64,000 nucleotides of DNA from assembly GCA_024734555.1 (NCBI GenBank), contig JANPWX010000076.1, forward strand, positions 822,689 through 886,688, given 5' to 3'. A program made the translations under genes and the position numbers. The notes beneath the pieces were generated by a model. The model did no database searches and was not told the DNA's origin. It saw nothing but the letters and a program-made list of their open reading frames with translations. This document shows positions 1 to 17,170 of the stretch, in pieces. The first letter of the stretch is position 1; each line of letters begins with the position of its first letter. The stretch comes from Trochalopteron elliotii. Lineage: Eukaryota > Chordata > Aves > Passeriformes > Leiothrichidae.

Positions 1-1049
1 AAGGTTGAATCAGCATAACATCTGTCTGTTCACGTCCTATCTTAAATTATTTGAAATTTTCATCCTTTTGCTGTTGAGCTTGTTAAAATATTTAAAAAGA
101 AAGACTTGATTCTGCCCTTCCTCCTGATGGAAACAAAGCAAACTAAAAAAAAACCCAAAAAAGTTGCACAAGCTCAGGGATAAAACTGTTTACTGAATCT
201 TATGTTCCTAGAATTTATTGAGCTGTAAGTTTACCAGGTGTTACTAAATACTGTTGTTAAATGACCACATTCATCTCCAGCACTGAAAGTTTGGAGATGG
301 CCAATTCAGGCCCCCCTAGTACTGGGATAGCAGTGGCATTTGCTGCATGCAGGAGGTGCCACTTCTGATGCTGCAGTGCAGAGGCATCTGACCTTATGAA
401 GCAGCCTGGCTTCTGATGAGTCACAGCTTGGACCTTATTCTGGATTTTTGCACAGGCTTAGTGGCTAAATAACAACATATTTTAATGCAGGCAGTTGTCT
501 GCAAATGGTTTTCTGTCCTTGTTTGTTTGTTTTGTTTGTTTCTGTGACCATATAATATTTTTCTTTAAACAACTCTCTCTTACCAGTATCTCTCGATATT
601 GCAGGAAAGTCCAGATGCATGAGGGAGCAGTCAGTGATATGATCTCTGTTCCAAATCTCAGCCTTGCATAAAACAATCCAACAATTATTAAAGTTTTAAA
701 ATTCTATTTCCTTTTTCATAAGAACAGACAGGTCTTTCTTTTTAATAGGATGTGCTCGTGTTCTCCTAAAGCAGATGACTAATTCATGAATGTGTGTCTG
801 AAAGCTGCTTTAATTTTTCCAGCTATATTATTGATATTAACATTTGCTGTATGTACAAACCTTGTTGAATTTATGGTATTTGATTGCTAACACCAAGCAA
901 CTAGTGCCCAAAACAATCTAAATGCAATGCAAAAAGAGTTTCTTTTTTGAGTATTATGAAAGTTGTTTGAGATTGTTAAAAAGTCAGATGAGTGCAATGT
1001 GATTTTCCTCCCCACCACCAAAACTGTTACAGCCCTGATATAGACTATG

Positions 1050-1131
1050 CTTACTGCTGATAATGAATTTTTATCTACTTGTGTGGCCTACCTAGTAAGA
1101 GTGACAACACTGGTGCCAAGTCAGAATGGAG
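1050..1131 (+). CDS. ZNF451: Possible penultimate ZNF451 exon
   Basis: An open frame runs to a donor-like site (aatggag then gtatgg, junction after about 1131). It ends one base into a codon, which is the phase the last exon at 1558 needs. The peptide end reads VTTLVPSQNG and would continue as GELQDA across the junction. The upstream boundary is unclear: a tatag acceptor is possible, about 25 bases after a pyrimidine tract. The sequence looks protein-like, but I do not remember the family sequence well enough to confirm it. It could be chance intronic sequence. Confidence 0.3.
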
Positions 1132-1557
1132 GTATGGGCATCTCTGGATAAGGAACTGGAATCGAAATACCGAAACCTCTCTGCTTGTTATGTGTGTGTG
1201 TTTTTTGTTTTAATACTTAATTTCTTTTTCTTGGTGCATACATATGGGTTTTAATCTTGCTATTATTTTGACCAGTAAATATGTAATTGTGTTATGGTCT
1301 TAAACTAATCATTGGGCTGCTCCTGGTTAATACAGTGAAAAGTTGGAGAGGCTTTTTCCATATTTTGTAGTGTTGAAAAGACAACATAAAACAGAACGAG
1401 AGAAAATATTTTCATCCGTTTCTTAGGGGTTTTTTGTAGTCTACTGACATTGCCCACAGAAGTAAGTTCATGCTTTATGTAGTAATATTAAGGTAGTTGT
1501 GTTTATGGCTAGCTATCAGCTGCAGTTTGAGATTACAGTCTTTTTTTGTTTATGCAG

Positions 1558-1628
1558 AACTGCAAGATGCAGAATTGCAAGATGCAGAACTGCAAGAAGC
1601 TATCAAAAGGAGCCTTGAGGAAATGTAA
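1558..1628 (+). CDS. ZNF451: ZNF451 last coding exon (partial gene, 3' end)
   Basis: The exon follows a pyrimidine-rich tract ending in tatgcag and opens two bases into a codon. It encodes 22 whole residues and then TAA at 1626-1628. The last residues, LQEAIKRSLEEM, fit the ubiquitin-interacting motif pattern: acidic start, central alanine, serine and trailing acids. Just upstream the unit ELQDA occurs twice and then ELQEA, from a 15-bp tandem repeat. The name rests mainly on synteny, because ZNF451 lies directly upstream of BAG2 and RAB23 in vertebrates on the same strand as BAG2. ZNF451 (ZATT) is a nuclear SUMO E3/E4 ligase that helps TDP2 resolve trapped topoisomerase II. The zinc fingers and SUMO-interacting region would lie outside the window. 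I could not align this exon to a reference, so identity is likely but not proven. Confidence 0.72.
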
Positions 1629-1850
1629 ATGAAGATACTTCGGTACACTAACACCATGCCATCAGAACTGCTCACAAAAATGGAAGCTTATTCATCTATT
1701 TACAAGAGTTCAGAAATGCCACTTTTTAAATCTCTGTTAGATTTATAATCTGATGTCCTCTGTCATACTGATGAACAGTTGGAGTTTATTCATATTAACT
1801 GCAATGTGTTATGTTTGCTAAAAATAAATTTTTAAGCCTTTTCATATTTG
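1629..1850 (+). other. ZNF451: ZNF451 3' UTR with AATAAA signal at 1823-1828
   Basis: After the stop codon there is about 195 bases of AT-rich sequence, then AATAAA at 1823-1828 and a T/G-rich stretch that could serve as the downstream element. A second AATAAA at 2675-2680 could give a longer form. Ends are inferred. Confidence 0.5.
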
Positions 1851-4800
1851 TTTCTGAGGAGTGATGACTAAGTCTTTCTAATTTAGCTGTTTAAAATTGT
1901 TGCCTAATTAGTAGGCTGGTCTTACCAGGTATTTTGGAGTTCCTGGTTGTTCAGGGTTTTTTTTTCTTAAATTGGTTCTTGTATTTAATTTTTTTTTTCA
2001 TAAAATGTCATTGTCTTTATTTACTTTTTCATGTGGTCTTTGCAACAGATAAAAATAGTAAACTCCAGTTATCTCAGATTTGCCTGGCTAATCTTGTTAT
2101 AAAGAGAAGCTTAGATCCTAGGGTTGTTGAACATATGGCCTAACTCTTGCCTGTGGCTGGTCTTACTTCATAGGCCATAATTTTGTCTCTGTCCTGTTTG
2201 TTATAAATGTCAGAATCAGGACCACAGGCTGTACAGTTAATTTACCAGCTTTGTTTTTATAAATGTGTTTGTTTTTTCAATAGTGGTAGAGTATTTGGAT
2301 TTGATGGCTTAAAGTTTGACGATTTCATTGCCTCTCCCTTACCTGAGGCAGGAACAACTTTTTAAGGGAACAGAATCTAAATAAACTTCCTAGTTTCTGT
2401 TTGGAATACATGTGAGAAGAGTTAAACTGTAATATTTCTGTATACTATGGTCTTTGCTCTCTTCTATTCATGAAGAGGTGGCATTGGATAAATGAATGTA
2501 AATGTGCTAATTATTTTTGTACTGTCCTTACTTTAAGTGAAATTATTTCTGTGTTTAAAATTATCTGTCATCTTTCTCAGTTTTGTTTAAAAATACCTAT
2601 GCAAACTGTCAAGCTTTACCAGCCTGTTATCCTTCAGTTAATGATTGCTGTCAATCAATAAGAAATCTCAATGTAATAAAATGTGAGCTTAATTCTTTTT
2701 TATGATTCACTCACCTTGCGAGTTTGCTTCTACCTGCTGTATCCTTAAATACTCATTATGCAAGTGATATTTTTTGTGGAGAATAAGATGTGGGGAAGGC
2801 TGAGTTTTTCTCACTGTTCCAAAGAGTCAGCATAACTACAGCTGTTTGTCATCATGGTTAGAAAAGCTGGAAGACTGACACTGGTTTATTTCTAATCACA
2901 GCTCTGATATAATTGCTATCTCTGAAGCAAGTAGAATGAATGTAGAATCTAGTGAGGTATCTCAGTGTTCATTAGCAATCATACAGCTTGAAGAAACTGT
3001 TCAAATGCCAGAAAAGAGTTTAAACACTTACAGTGCATTTGAGTGTGATTCCCAACAAGAACCTCTTAGTGGTTTTCCCTTGTGCCTGCTGCTGGTTTTC
3101 CTACTGCCAGTCTTGGATTAATTGTACTCCTGGTGAAATTCAGGTGTGTAGTTCACACTGCTGCTGAGAAAGCCCTATTCTGGGAGATTTTGAGTTGTCT
3201 TTAGCTACTGACTTAAGCTTAAATCAGTTCCAGAATTTTTCTCACCCAGTGCTTCTGTTGAAGGGTGGAATGAAACAGAAAACAATTTTCATCCTCAAAA
3301 GCATCTCCATCCAAGTTATAGAAGCTTTTGGGCAGGTTTTTTTTCCATGTAGATCCTAATGTTTCAAGTTCCTTTCACATGAAAAGATGTTTCAGTCTGA
3401 GAAAGTTCTTTGGCTCAATGGTGTTTAAAACCTCGGTAGATCATCTTCTCCAGAGTCTGCTATGTTAGAATTTCATTATGTGCTTTATTTTTCAAAACAT
3501 TTTATTCTGTCATAAATGTAAAGTTTGCTTGTACTTCATGAGTCATGACTTAAGTGGTTGCATTAAAAGAAAAAGTCCTGTGTGCACACATATTCTGTAT
3601 ACTTGAAGCTCCACTTATTAAACACATTGTATTGGCCTTCTCATCTGCTTACCAAAACAAGTGGCAAATCCCAATCATTGCTGCAACTAAATAGAATTCT
3701 AGTTTCTCTATTATTTTTATGATAAAAGTAGTCTGCAGAATTAGCAACATCTTGAAATTAGGCCTCATTTTGAAAAAAAATTTTGGTCTCTTTGATATTC
3801 TCTCTTAACTCAAATTTTTCTTTGTGAAATTTTCTGCCATCACAGGCTTGGGATACTTCTGTTTCCAGAAGAACAGAGAAAATTGGATTCTTAAAACACT
3901 ACATGTACAGGCATGTGACTTATTACTCACCAGCATCTTGTGGTTGAACACCTTCAACTGTAAAAGTTGTCTTGTAAATCTGTTTCAGAATTTAATGATT
4001 TTGCCTGGTGAGTCTTGTTTAACTGGCTGAAATTTTTGAGGTTTGTCCTGCATATGCTGAGAAATCTGCCTGCATTTACAAGCACAACCTGTCTGTTAAA
4101 AGGGGCTTGCCCAGTACCTTTGTACTAGAAGTGATTTGTCATGCCCTTTTCAAGAGCATTTACTTCTGTGGTGATGTTTGAGTTCATCCTTCATTAGCCT
4201 AAAGTAATTCAGTAGTGCTTTTTTGTATTTATCTTTAATGAGGAAAAAGTCTAATCTCCACCTGACTACCACCAGCTGTTCATTTTAATGCTCTTAGTTT
4301 CTCTGTGGTGCATGTGTTAAGTTTTACAAAACTGAAACCGTGACAACTTGAGATTGGTATAAGGCTCTTAATTCTTTGTTGCTTTGTGTGCCACATTTTT
4401 ATGAAACAAAATCCCTTTTTGGTCATATTCAAAGACAAGGTGAGATGCCAAATAAGTCAGTGCAACTATTATTAAAGTCACTGGAGCACCTGAAGTGTTA
4501 TATCTGCCTGGTTGCTTCTGCTATTTAATAATATTTTAAAATAAGAGAGAAATGCTAGCTGACTCTGAGATACTGCCTTGTATGTATTTTTTGGGTGGTG
4601 GGTTAATTTTCTTACCTCTTCAAGGAATACAGAAATGACCACCACTGTTCCTGTAGTGGTCATGGAATGCAAACCTTTATGAAGTCTTTACCAAATATAG
4701 TGAAGTTTACAGAGGTATGAAGTTATGCCATCGTCTTTCTTAAAAGGAAAGTGTTCTATCATCTGTTTGCAGTATCCTGGCTAAGTTTACAGAGACTGCT

Positions 4801-5730
4801 GTAAATTGGAAGGAGGTGGGGAGGATGAATGATGAATTGTTTCAAAATTAATTCAGAAAAATTAGCTGACATTAGCACAAAGATACTTTCTGGCAATTCT
4901 TTCCAACTAAGCAGCTTTATGCAAGTCTGCATCTGCAGTTTATTTTGGTACTTCTAAACCCCTTCAAGTTTCCTGTAGAAATTCTTAATTCAAGTGTTTA
5001 GGTGCTCAGTAGTAACAATCTGGGTCAAATAATATGGCCTGAGATATTGTAAAAGTGGATGTAAACCACTCAGAAAATTTATGGCAAATGGCAAGAACAT
5101 GCCAAGTGTGTACTTGAATGGCAAAGCTCTGCGTGGATGGAAATTTAATGTAAAGTTCCCTTTGTAAATCTGTGCAAATTGGCTTTCACTGACTGCTGTA
5201 TCCTGATTTCTGGTAGTCCTTCCCTTTGTTTTTTTGCTCAGAGCTCCACTGTCAATCGACCAGGCATCTGCAACTGTACAGAATGCACTGGCTCATTTAA
5301 CCATCGACTTTGCTCCAGTGAGAATGAACTGCTGCATTCCCCAAAATGGTCATAGAAGCTCTCATATTTCTCCTGAGAGAGAGGGCTTCATTCAGACTTC
5401 TAACAGGCCTGGGACCTTGGAGCTTGCCTACACAGTAAAACCACTGTGGTGTGTAGAGGCAAAGCCAGGGCTAGTTTTAATTAGCATTGGTAACCACAGC
5501 AGTAAAGATACAGCAGCACAGGTTCAGCAGGTGTGAAGTGAGGGGGAAGCCTACTGTGATAGCAGACATGAATTTTGATTGAAAACATACCCTGAAAAGT
5601 CAGGTTGGCTCATCTTTATTGTTACTGTTAAGGTGCTGGGGAGACTGCAGGCTGGTTTTGGTTGGCTGGCTTGAGCCATGGAGGCATGCCTGGGAATTGT
5701 TGTGTTTCCAGAATACCTGCACACAAGGAA
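1850..5730. other. Intergenic stretch, ZNF451 to BAG2, nothing recognised
   Basis: AT-rich unique-looking sequence. The open frames are short and not protein-like. I see no clear repeat, RNA gene or conserved motif. Confidence 0.6.
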
Positions 5731-5734
5731 GGTT

Positions 5735-6000
5735 TTTAACCACAGAATGGTTTGGGTTGGAAGAGACAAATCATCTAGTTCCAGCATGCCTGCTCTGGGG
5801 AGGGACACTTCTCACTAAACCAGGTTGGTCAGAGTCCCTTCCAGCCTGGCCTTGAACACTTGCAGGGATGGAGCATCCACAGCTTCTCTGGACAACCTAC
5901 TCCAGTGCCTTACCACCCTCACAGAAAAGAATTTCTTCCTAGTATCCAACCTAAATTTCCTCTCTTTCAGCTTGAAAATACAAAGTTCCTGTAGGTGAAG
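5735..6000 (-). mobile_element. CR1 LINE 3' end fragment
   Basis: On the plus strand the sequence reads as the reverse complement of the CR1 tail, with the hallmark cacagaatggtttgggttgg. On the minus strand it encodes the end of the CR1 reverse transcriptase ORF (KKFFSVRVVRHWSRL and VFKARLEGTLTNLV, then a stop). This is a typical 5'-truncated avian CR1 copy, somewhat diverged. Confidence 0.9.
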
Positions 6001-8340
6001 GCAGGTAAATAATCCTCCATGGCATTTCTTGGGCGTGGACTTTTCCTTTGATCCTGTTCCATGACAGCTCATGTTTAAGTGTTAGGGTATGTGACAAGGT
6101 ATATATATCAGAGCTTGAAATAAGCCAAAGCTAGAACTAAGGTGCTATTTAGTAGTGTTGCAATTTGCAGTGCTTTTGCTATAGGTCAACTCCCTGGCTG
6201 TAGGACTTCTGTGGATACATCAGCTGTCTGAGACCTGGGAAGATTGCTCTTTCTCCTGTCTCAAGGGACTTCATGCATGGGAATGAGACTTCTGTTCATT
6301 GCTGTTTTGCAATCAGCACCCATTTTTTACAACGCTGTAGTTTAAACAAGAGACAGCCAGTGTTTGCTGCGATGGGAATGTGGGAACAATGGGATGCACA
6401 CCCTCTCCTCATGTTTTTGCTGGTGCCCATAGCCAGAGCAGGGCTGTGTAGTGCTTCACATTACCACAGATGTGGGGATGTGGGAGAAGACAGGGACATT
6501 AGCATGGCATCACTAGCACTCCTGATCATGCTTCACTACTGATGGCAAGGAGGAGGGTGAAATATGTGCTTTGTTTCAGGTGTGGAGGCCCTTCCTCCTC
6601 CCATTGCCTTGTGGCCCCAGAGGACCCAATTCTTGCCTGTTGTGTCCCCAAAATTCCCCCAGCTCAGCTGTGAATCACTTTCCTTCCTGCAGGGATGGAC
6701 TCCAATCTTTCTAGACCAACCAGTTATTATTTTGGAAAAGTGATGCCAATTGTCCCTTTACATACCTTGGCAAAAATAGAGAGGATGGGGGCAATCTATT
6801 CTAGAGAGCAGGAAAAGCAGTTTTCAAGGTCCTTCCAAGTCTCTGAAAGGGAAAACATCCCAGTTTTCACACGCAGTAATTTCAAGACTTGTCCTGGAAG
6901 CCCATTTTTGCTTTTAAATTTGCATTTTGTTTCCACAGTTTTGCTCTTCTTCCTTCTAGTGTAAAGTGTCCTTTTGCTGTGAAGAGGGTGAGTCAAACGT
7001 GATACATTTGGACACTTAGAGCTGTTCTGCTCCTCTGATTCAGCTGTTGTAAATTCTACCTGCGTGGAATTAAACCCCTGCTTACCTGTGGAAGAAAAAA
7101 ATGTTCAGAGCTGTTCAGCTACTTTGATTTCTGCTTTTTAAACCAAATTTAATTGATGCGTAATAAATTGGCATGGGAAGAATAGAAGGATCCCAGGAAA
7201 TAAATGGTCACAAACTATGTGTCATGGCTACAAATGGTTTCTGTTTGGGGTGGGAAATGATTTTTAATTATCTTCTATAGAGACTGTAGAGAGATGGATG
7301 GAACAATTGTTCAAATGAAGCTATTTCCATGAGCTCACAGGCAATGAGCCTTGCTTATCCAACCACATAAAACAAAGAAAACTCAGGCAATTAATTTAAC
7401 GAGAGTACTTGGGACATGATATCATTCTGAATGGACAAGCCTGAGAAAACAGCTATTTTGAATCACAGCAGGATAAGCATACAAAACAGTATCCCTGTGC
7501 AACAAAATCCCTCTTAGCTGGGTGCCAAAAATTGGTCTGTTAGAGCCGTGGGGTATTTGCCCAAACCTCAAGTTTTGGGATAAGGAAATTCCTTTTTAAA
7601 TACTCACAGCAGTGGCAAGTAAAACTTATGTGTGACTTGAATTGCTGGTGCTTGTGAGAGAGAATGTGCCGTTTTCATACAGGCAAGTTAAATATGTTCT
7701 TGGGACAAGGCATTACTAGATGTAGATCCACTACCTTGGCTACCATGAAATAGATAAATCTTTTCTTTCTGGCACAGAACATAAACCACTTTCATTTCCA
7801 GTAAGCTTTCTTGTAGAATTTTACAGTAACAGCTGGTGAAACAGCTTCTCTTTTTTGCAAGTAGTAGGGGGCTCTTACAGTTGGCAGGACAAAGCTTCAC
7901 TATGAGTAGCAGTATTTAAAGTACCTTTTTTGTTGTTTTTTTGTTTTGTTTTGTTTGGGGTTTTTTTAGGAATTCTGTTCAGGTTCTTGCAGTAAGGGCT
8001 GTCTCTGGCTTAATTTTTCTCTCCTTTCAAGCTTCTGGATTTTTAAAGCCCTTTATTTTTTCTTCACGTGTTTCTTGCACTTTCCCCTGTTTTCAGTTTT
8101 GTAGTTTACTGTTTAGCTAGCCTTAAATAAAAATAACATTTGGGTGATTGTGGGTTTCTGGTCTTCTTTAATGAAAGAGCCAACCAATGAACCAACCATA
8201 CAGACCAGTTCTGGAATACAAATCCTTGTACCAACAGCTCCCATCTCGTGCATAGTTAATACAGATATTGAAAACATAATTATCCCTCCCATAGCTTCTG
8301 GTTGAACAACAGTCAGAGTTCATGCTGCTTTTGGCTGGTC
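6001..8340. other. Intergenic stretch with a T/G-rich low-complexity tract
   Basis: No gene recognised. At about 7921-7967 there is a T-rich TTTTG-type simple repeat. The rest looks unique and AT-rich until GC content rises near 8.35 kb. Confidence 0.5.
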
Positions 8341-8654
8341 CAGGTTTTGTTGCTTTTGTCACAAAGGGGAGTGGAGGCAGGAGCAGGGCAGCCCGGGATC
8401 TCTGTGCCCCAGATGGTGACAGCGAGGAGCAGAGGCACCACCCGGCTGCCGTGTTGTCGGGGTGTGCGGTGGCCGGGACCTGCGTGGGGCAGCTGCAGGT
8501 GACACTGCGGTGTCGGTCACAACGGGGAACACTCGGCTGCTGCGGTTTCAGCCCCCATCCGTCCCCAGCTCGCTGGTGAGCTCAGCCGGCCTCCATCGCT
8601 GTGTGCGGGGAGGGAGGCGTGGGGGACAGAGACAAGAGATACAGGGAGCTCCTG

Positions 8655-9003
8655 GACCAGGTAACTTCACCAAGGGGCTGGAGAATCTCTCTTACCAGGA
8701 ATGCCTGAGGGAGATGGGTCTGTTCAGCCCCGAGAAGGGGTGACTGAGAGGGGGCCTCATCAATACGATTACGTACCTAAAGAATGGGTGTCAAGAAGAT
8801 GGACCAGCCTCTTCTCCGTGGTGCCAAGTAATAGCACAAGAGACAACGGGCAGAAACTGATGCACAGGAAGTTCCACCTGAATACCAAGAACTTTTTTAC
8901 TGTCGAAGTGACCAAACACTGGAACAGATTGCCCAGAGAGGTTGTGAAGTCTCCCTCACTGGAGAGAGGCCAGGGAGGTTGGACCAGATGACCCAGTGTG
9001 GTC
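8655..9003 (+). mobile_element. CR1 LINE fragment, plus orientation
   Basis: The sequence follows the CR1 body in sense. It has the gagaatctctcttaccagga block, 'gggtctgttcagcc', 'gggtgtcaagaagatgg', a peptide like FFTVEVTKHWNRLPREVV, and the tail 'ggttggaccagatgaccca'. Small internal deletions break the frame. It sits inside the GC-rich region just before the assembly gap. Confidence 0.88.
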
Positions 9004-9110
9004 CCTCCCAAGCCGGCCCGGCCCGTGCCCGAGTTGCCCCCGGCCGAGGCGAGGCGGCCCCGCCGCGCTGCGTGAGGCGGCGCCCGCAACTGTGATACCC
9101 TCTTGTTGGT

Positions 9111-9473
9111 NNNNNNNNNNNNNNNNNNNNNNNNNNNNNNNNNNNNNNNNNNNNNNNNNNNNNNNNNNNNNNNNNNNNNNNNNNNNNNNNNNNNNNNNNN
9201 NNNNNNNNNNNNNNNNNNNNNNNNNNNNNNNNNNNNNNNNNNNNNNNNNNNNNNNNNNNNNNNNNNNNNNNNNNNNNNNNNNNNNNNNNNNNNNNNNNNN
9301 NNNNNNNNNNNNNNNNNNNNNNNNNNNNNNNNNNNNNNNNNNNNNNNNNNNNNNNNNNNNNNNNNNNNNNNNNNNNNNNNNNNNNNNNNNNNNNNNNNNN
9401 NNNNNNNNNNNNNNNNNNNNNNNNNNNNNNNNNNNNNNNNNNNNNNNNNNNNNNNNNNNNNNNNNNNNNNNNN
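9111..9473. other. Assembly gap (N run, 363 bp), likely hiding BAG2 exon 1
   Basis: All bases are N. The flanks are very GC-rich. Exon 1 of BAG2, about 38 codons in human, is not visible elsewhere between the island and exon 2. It would fit here. Confidence 0.8.
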
Positions 9474-9550
9474 CAGTGCGGTCCGTCCTGGCCCCGAGCC
9501 CGTGGCTCCGCACCGCGGGCCGGCGGCGGGCGCGGAGCCCTCCCCCGGCT

Positions 9551-9571
9551 GGGGTTGGGGGGGAGGGGGTG
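9551..9571 (+). other. Potential G-quadruplex motif
   Basis: Four or more runs of three to five guanines occur within about 21 bases, with loops of one or two bases, 80 bp downstream of the gap. A G-tract like this fits the quadruplex pattern. It may also explain local sequencing failure. Confidence 0.5.
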
Positions 9572-9849
9572 AGGCTTCTTGAGGAGACCGAGGGGAAAAG
9601 GGTTCTCCTTCATGGGAGGCAAAGTTTAGAAATGGGAGCTGCTCTAAGGTGAACTTGCGTGGCCTGGAAATACACGAAAATAGGAATATGTCTGCGAATG
9701 TATGAAAGTAGACGTTTTCCAGAGAAAGCGCGAAGGGCTGCTTCAGATCTGTTAGCCTTCAGGGTGTGCGGAGCCTTGAGCAGTCGGGGCTGCGCGAGCT
9801 GTGACACGGCGGGTACGAGCCCGCGGTGCATCCTGTCTGGCATCCCTCG

Positions 9850-11164
9850 CTGTCGCCCCTATCCCGCATCTGCGGGCAGGTGTTTTATAAGAAGATGCAG
9901 GAAATCCGAGGATAAAACGTGGTGTCATTCGGGCTCTCGGAGACTCTGGCAAGCCTTTAAGCTGCAGTGCTGAATGCTGGCGTGTGAAGCTTCTTGTCTT
10001 CCAAACCTCCCTCTGCACTTACTGGTCCAGCTATGGATGTTCTGGATGTGTTTGTGTCCACCTCCTCTCCTAGGTGTATTAAAACGTCTCCCAATAATGT
10101 GGACAGCATTGCATTTTGCAGCTGAGGTGTGTTTTTCCAAAGTTATTGTAAATGCTATGTGAATTTCATCGTTGTGCCAAGACATGTCCTGACTTTCTCT
10201 GTTACTTGATGTTCCCTAAATTATACCATTTGACTTTTTTCCCAGTTTGGCCTCATGTGAGATGATACCTTGCCTTTAATCATCTTCCCTGTCTTCTCAG
10301 CTCTGCTAAATTACATAGTGTCCTTTCTGAGGTGGATGGATGTGCAGAATGCCACTGATTCACCTCCTCTTGTACTGTTTCAACACACCCTTTCCTTCAT
10401 TACAGCTGCATATTGATCAGCGGCTTTCACAGAACCACCCAGAATATTTCTAGGACTTTCCTGTAATTAAAAGAGCTCTGTGGGATGCAGGAGTTTTATT
10501 TCCCCTTTCTGCCTGCATCACTTTGCATTATTCAAGAGTGGACTCGATGTGCTGTTATATTAGCCTTTCACTTAGCTTGATTAAATCTCCTTGAAGTCCT
10601 TTGCAGACTTCTCTGAATTTGACTAAACAAAATCACTGTCTGCAAACACGTCTCACTCCTTACATCCAGGTCTAGGCATATGATGAATATATAAATCAAA
10701 AATTAGCATGAGAACATGCAAAAATGTGTTTTAGATTTGCTGAGTGACTCTGAAACAAAGCAGACACTTTGGTTAGCCAGCAATTAAGCCCTCAATTAAA
10801 CATCCCAGTTTGCTGTGGTTCTTTCAGACAGCCATAATTCTAAATGTGGAATAGTCATGAGGAAAAAAAAAAAGTCTATTTTGATAAAAGTCACTCAAAT
10901 CTCATTTTTTTTTTTTCTATTCACAACTAATCAACATGCTTCATTTCAAATTTATTTGAATGACAGGAGGAAAAACTTCCAAACTTTCTCCTTCTTCAGC
11001 TGGTTTGGTTTTGCTGTAGACCCTCAAGGTCTTGCTTGTGAATATAATAAGTGAAAATTTGTCAAACTGAACTACAGCCTTTAATTAAAACCCTCAACAA
11101 TCCTCAGTTCTCAAGCTGCTTAAGGTCTGAAGCAACTGAACTCTGAAGCAAGCCTCATCCCTTT
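9850..11164. other. BAG2 intron 1, first part, nothing recognised
   Basis: The sequence returns to AT-rich composition after the island. There are short A and T homopolymers near 10861 and 10904. No exon or repeat could be supported. Confidence 0.5.
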
Positions 11165-11415
11165 GGAAATCACAGGATCACAGAATGGTTTGGGTTAGGA
11201 GGGACCTTAAAGGTCACTTAGTTCCAACCCCTGACATGGGCAGGGGCACCTTTCACTAGACCAAAGCCCCATCCAGCCTGGCCTTTAACACCTCTAAGGA
11301 CAGAGAGTCCACAACCTCTTTGGGCAACCTGTTCCAGTGCCTCACCATGCTGATAATGAAGAATTTCTTCCTAATACCTAAACTAAGTCTGCCCTCTTTC
11401 ATTTTAAGGCCATTG
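11165..11415 (-). mobile_element. CR1 LINE 3' end fragment
   Basis: The plus strand shows the reverse-complemented CR1 tail (ggatcacagaatggtttgggtt), continuing into the region that on the minus strand encodes RKKFFIISMVRHWNRLPKEVV and a C-terminus like VLKARLDGALV. It lies in BAG2 intron 1, antisense to the gene. Confidence 0.9.
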
Positions 11416-16633
<5,218 letters not shown>

Positions 16634-17170
16634 CATACCCTCCTGCTTACTTCTGGCAAACCACAGGATGAGCAAGTGCCCATGAAAAGCACACAGAAGC
16701 CAAGAAAAGAATTCTTGTACGAGCACACACATGTATACGCATCCACAGGCACCAAAGTATCTTTGATTGAGAGGTGCAAGCATTTAATGGGTTTTGGTAG
16801 CATTGGCATTTACTTTTGGCAATAAGGAATGCTATCAGTTCTTCTGTAGAGTCAATACTGCTCTATTGCAAATTGTAACTGTGCTTCTGCTGAACTGACA
16901 GAAACTGAAAATCTAGCCTTTCCTCCACTCTCCTGGGTTTTTTGAAACTAAAGTTGTTTTGTCCTATCATGAGATTTCAGCTTTTCTCTGCTGTATACGT
17001 AGTGTGTGAATCAGACTTTTGGGAACAAAAGACAAATCATGGCAATAAATCAAAACAATTAATAAACCGTTTATGGTATTTTCATAAACAACACAGTGTC
17101 CTACTCCTTACCATTTATGATTTTGCACTTTTTGAATATTTTGAATAAACTGATCTCAGTACTTTTCTAG
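16634..17170 (+). other. BAG2: BAG2 3' UTR with three AATAAA signals
   Basis: AATAAA occurs at 17044-17049, 17061-17066 and 17144-17149, about 410-515 bases after the stop. The third is followed by T-rich sequence. These are the natural ends for the transcript. Longer forms cannot be excluded. Confidence 0.55.

Larger units (their letters stand above)
8350..9650 (+). promoter_or_regulatory. BAG2: CpG island, probable BAG2 promoter
   Basis: GC content and CpG frequency rise sharply from about 8.35 kb and stay high on both sides of the N gap, falling away after about 9.65-9.85 kb. It lies 5.5 kb upstream of BAG2 exon 2 on the same strand, and no other gene nearby needs a promoter. A CR1 fragment interrupts it at about 8.64-9.0 kb. 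The transcription start site cannot be placed because the core is missing from the assembly. Confidence 0.7.

Noticed and set aside
8897..9652. Open frames spanning the N gap
   Set aside because: They are produced by translating N bases as X. The ends are CR1 and GC-rich non-coding sequence.
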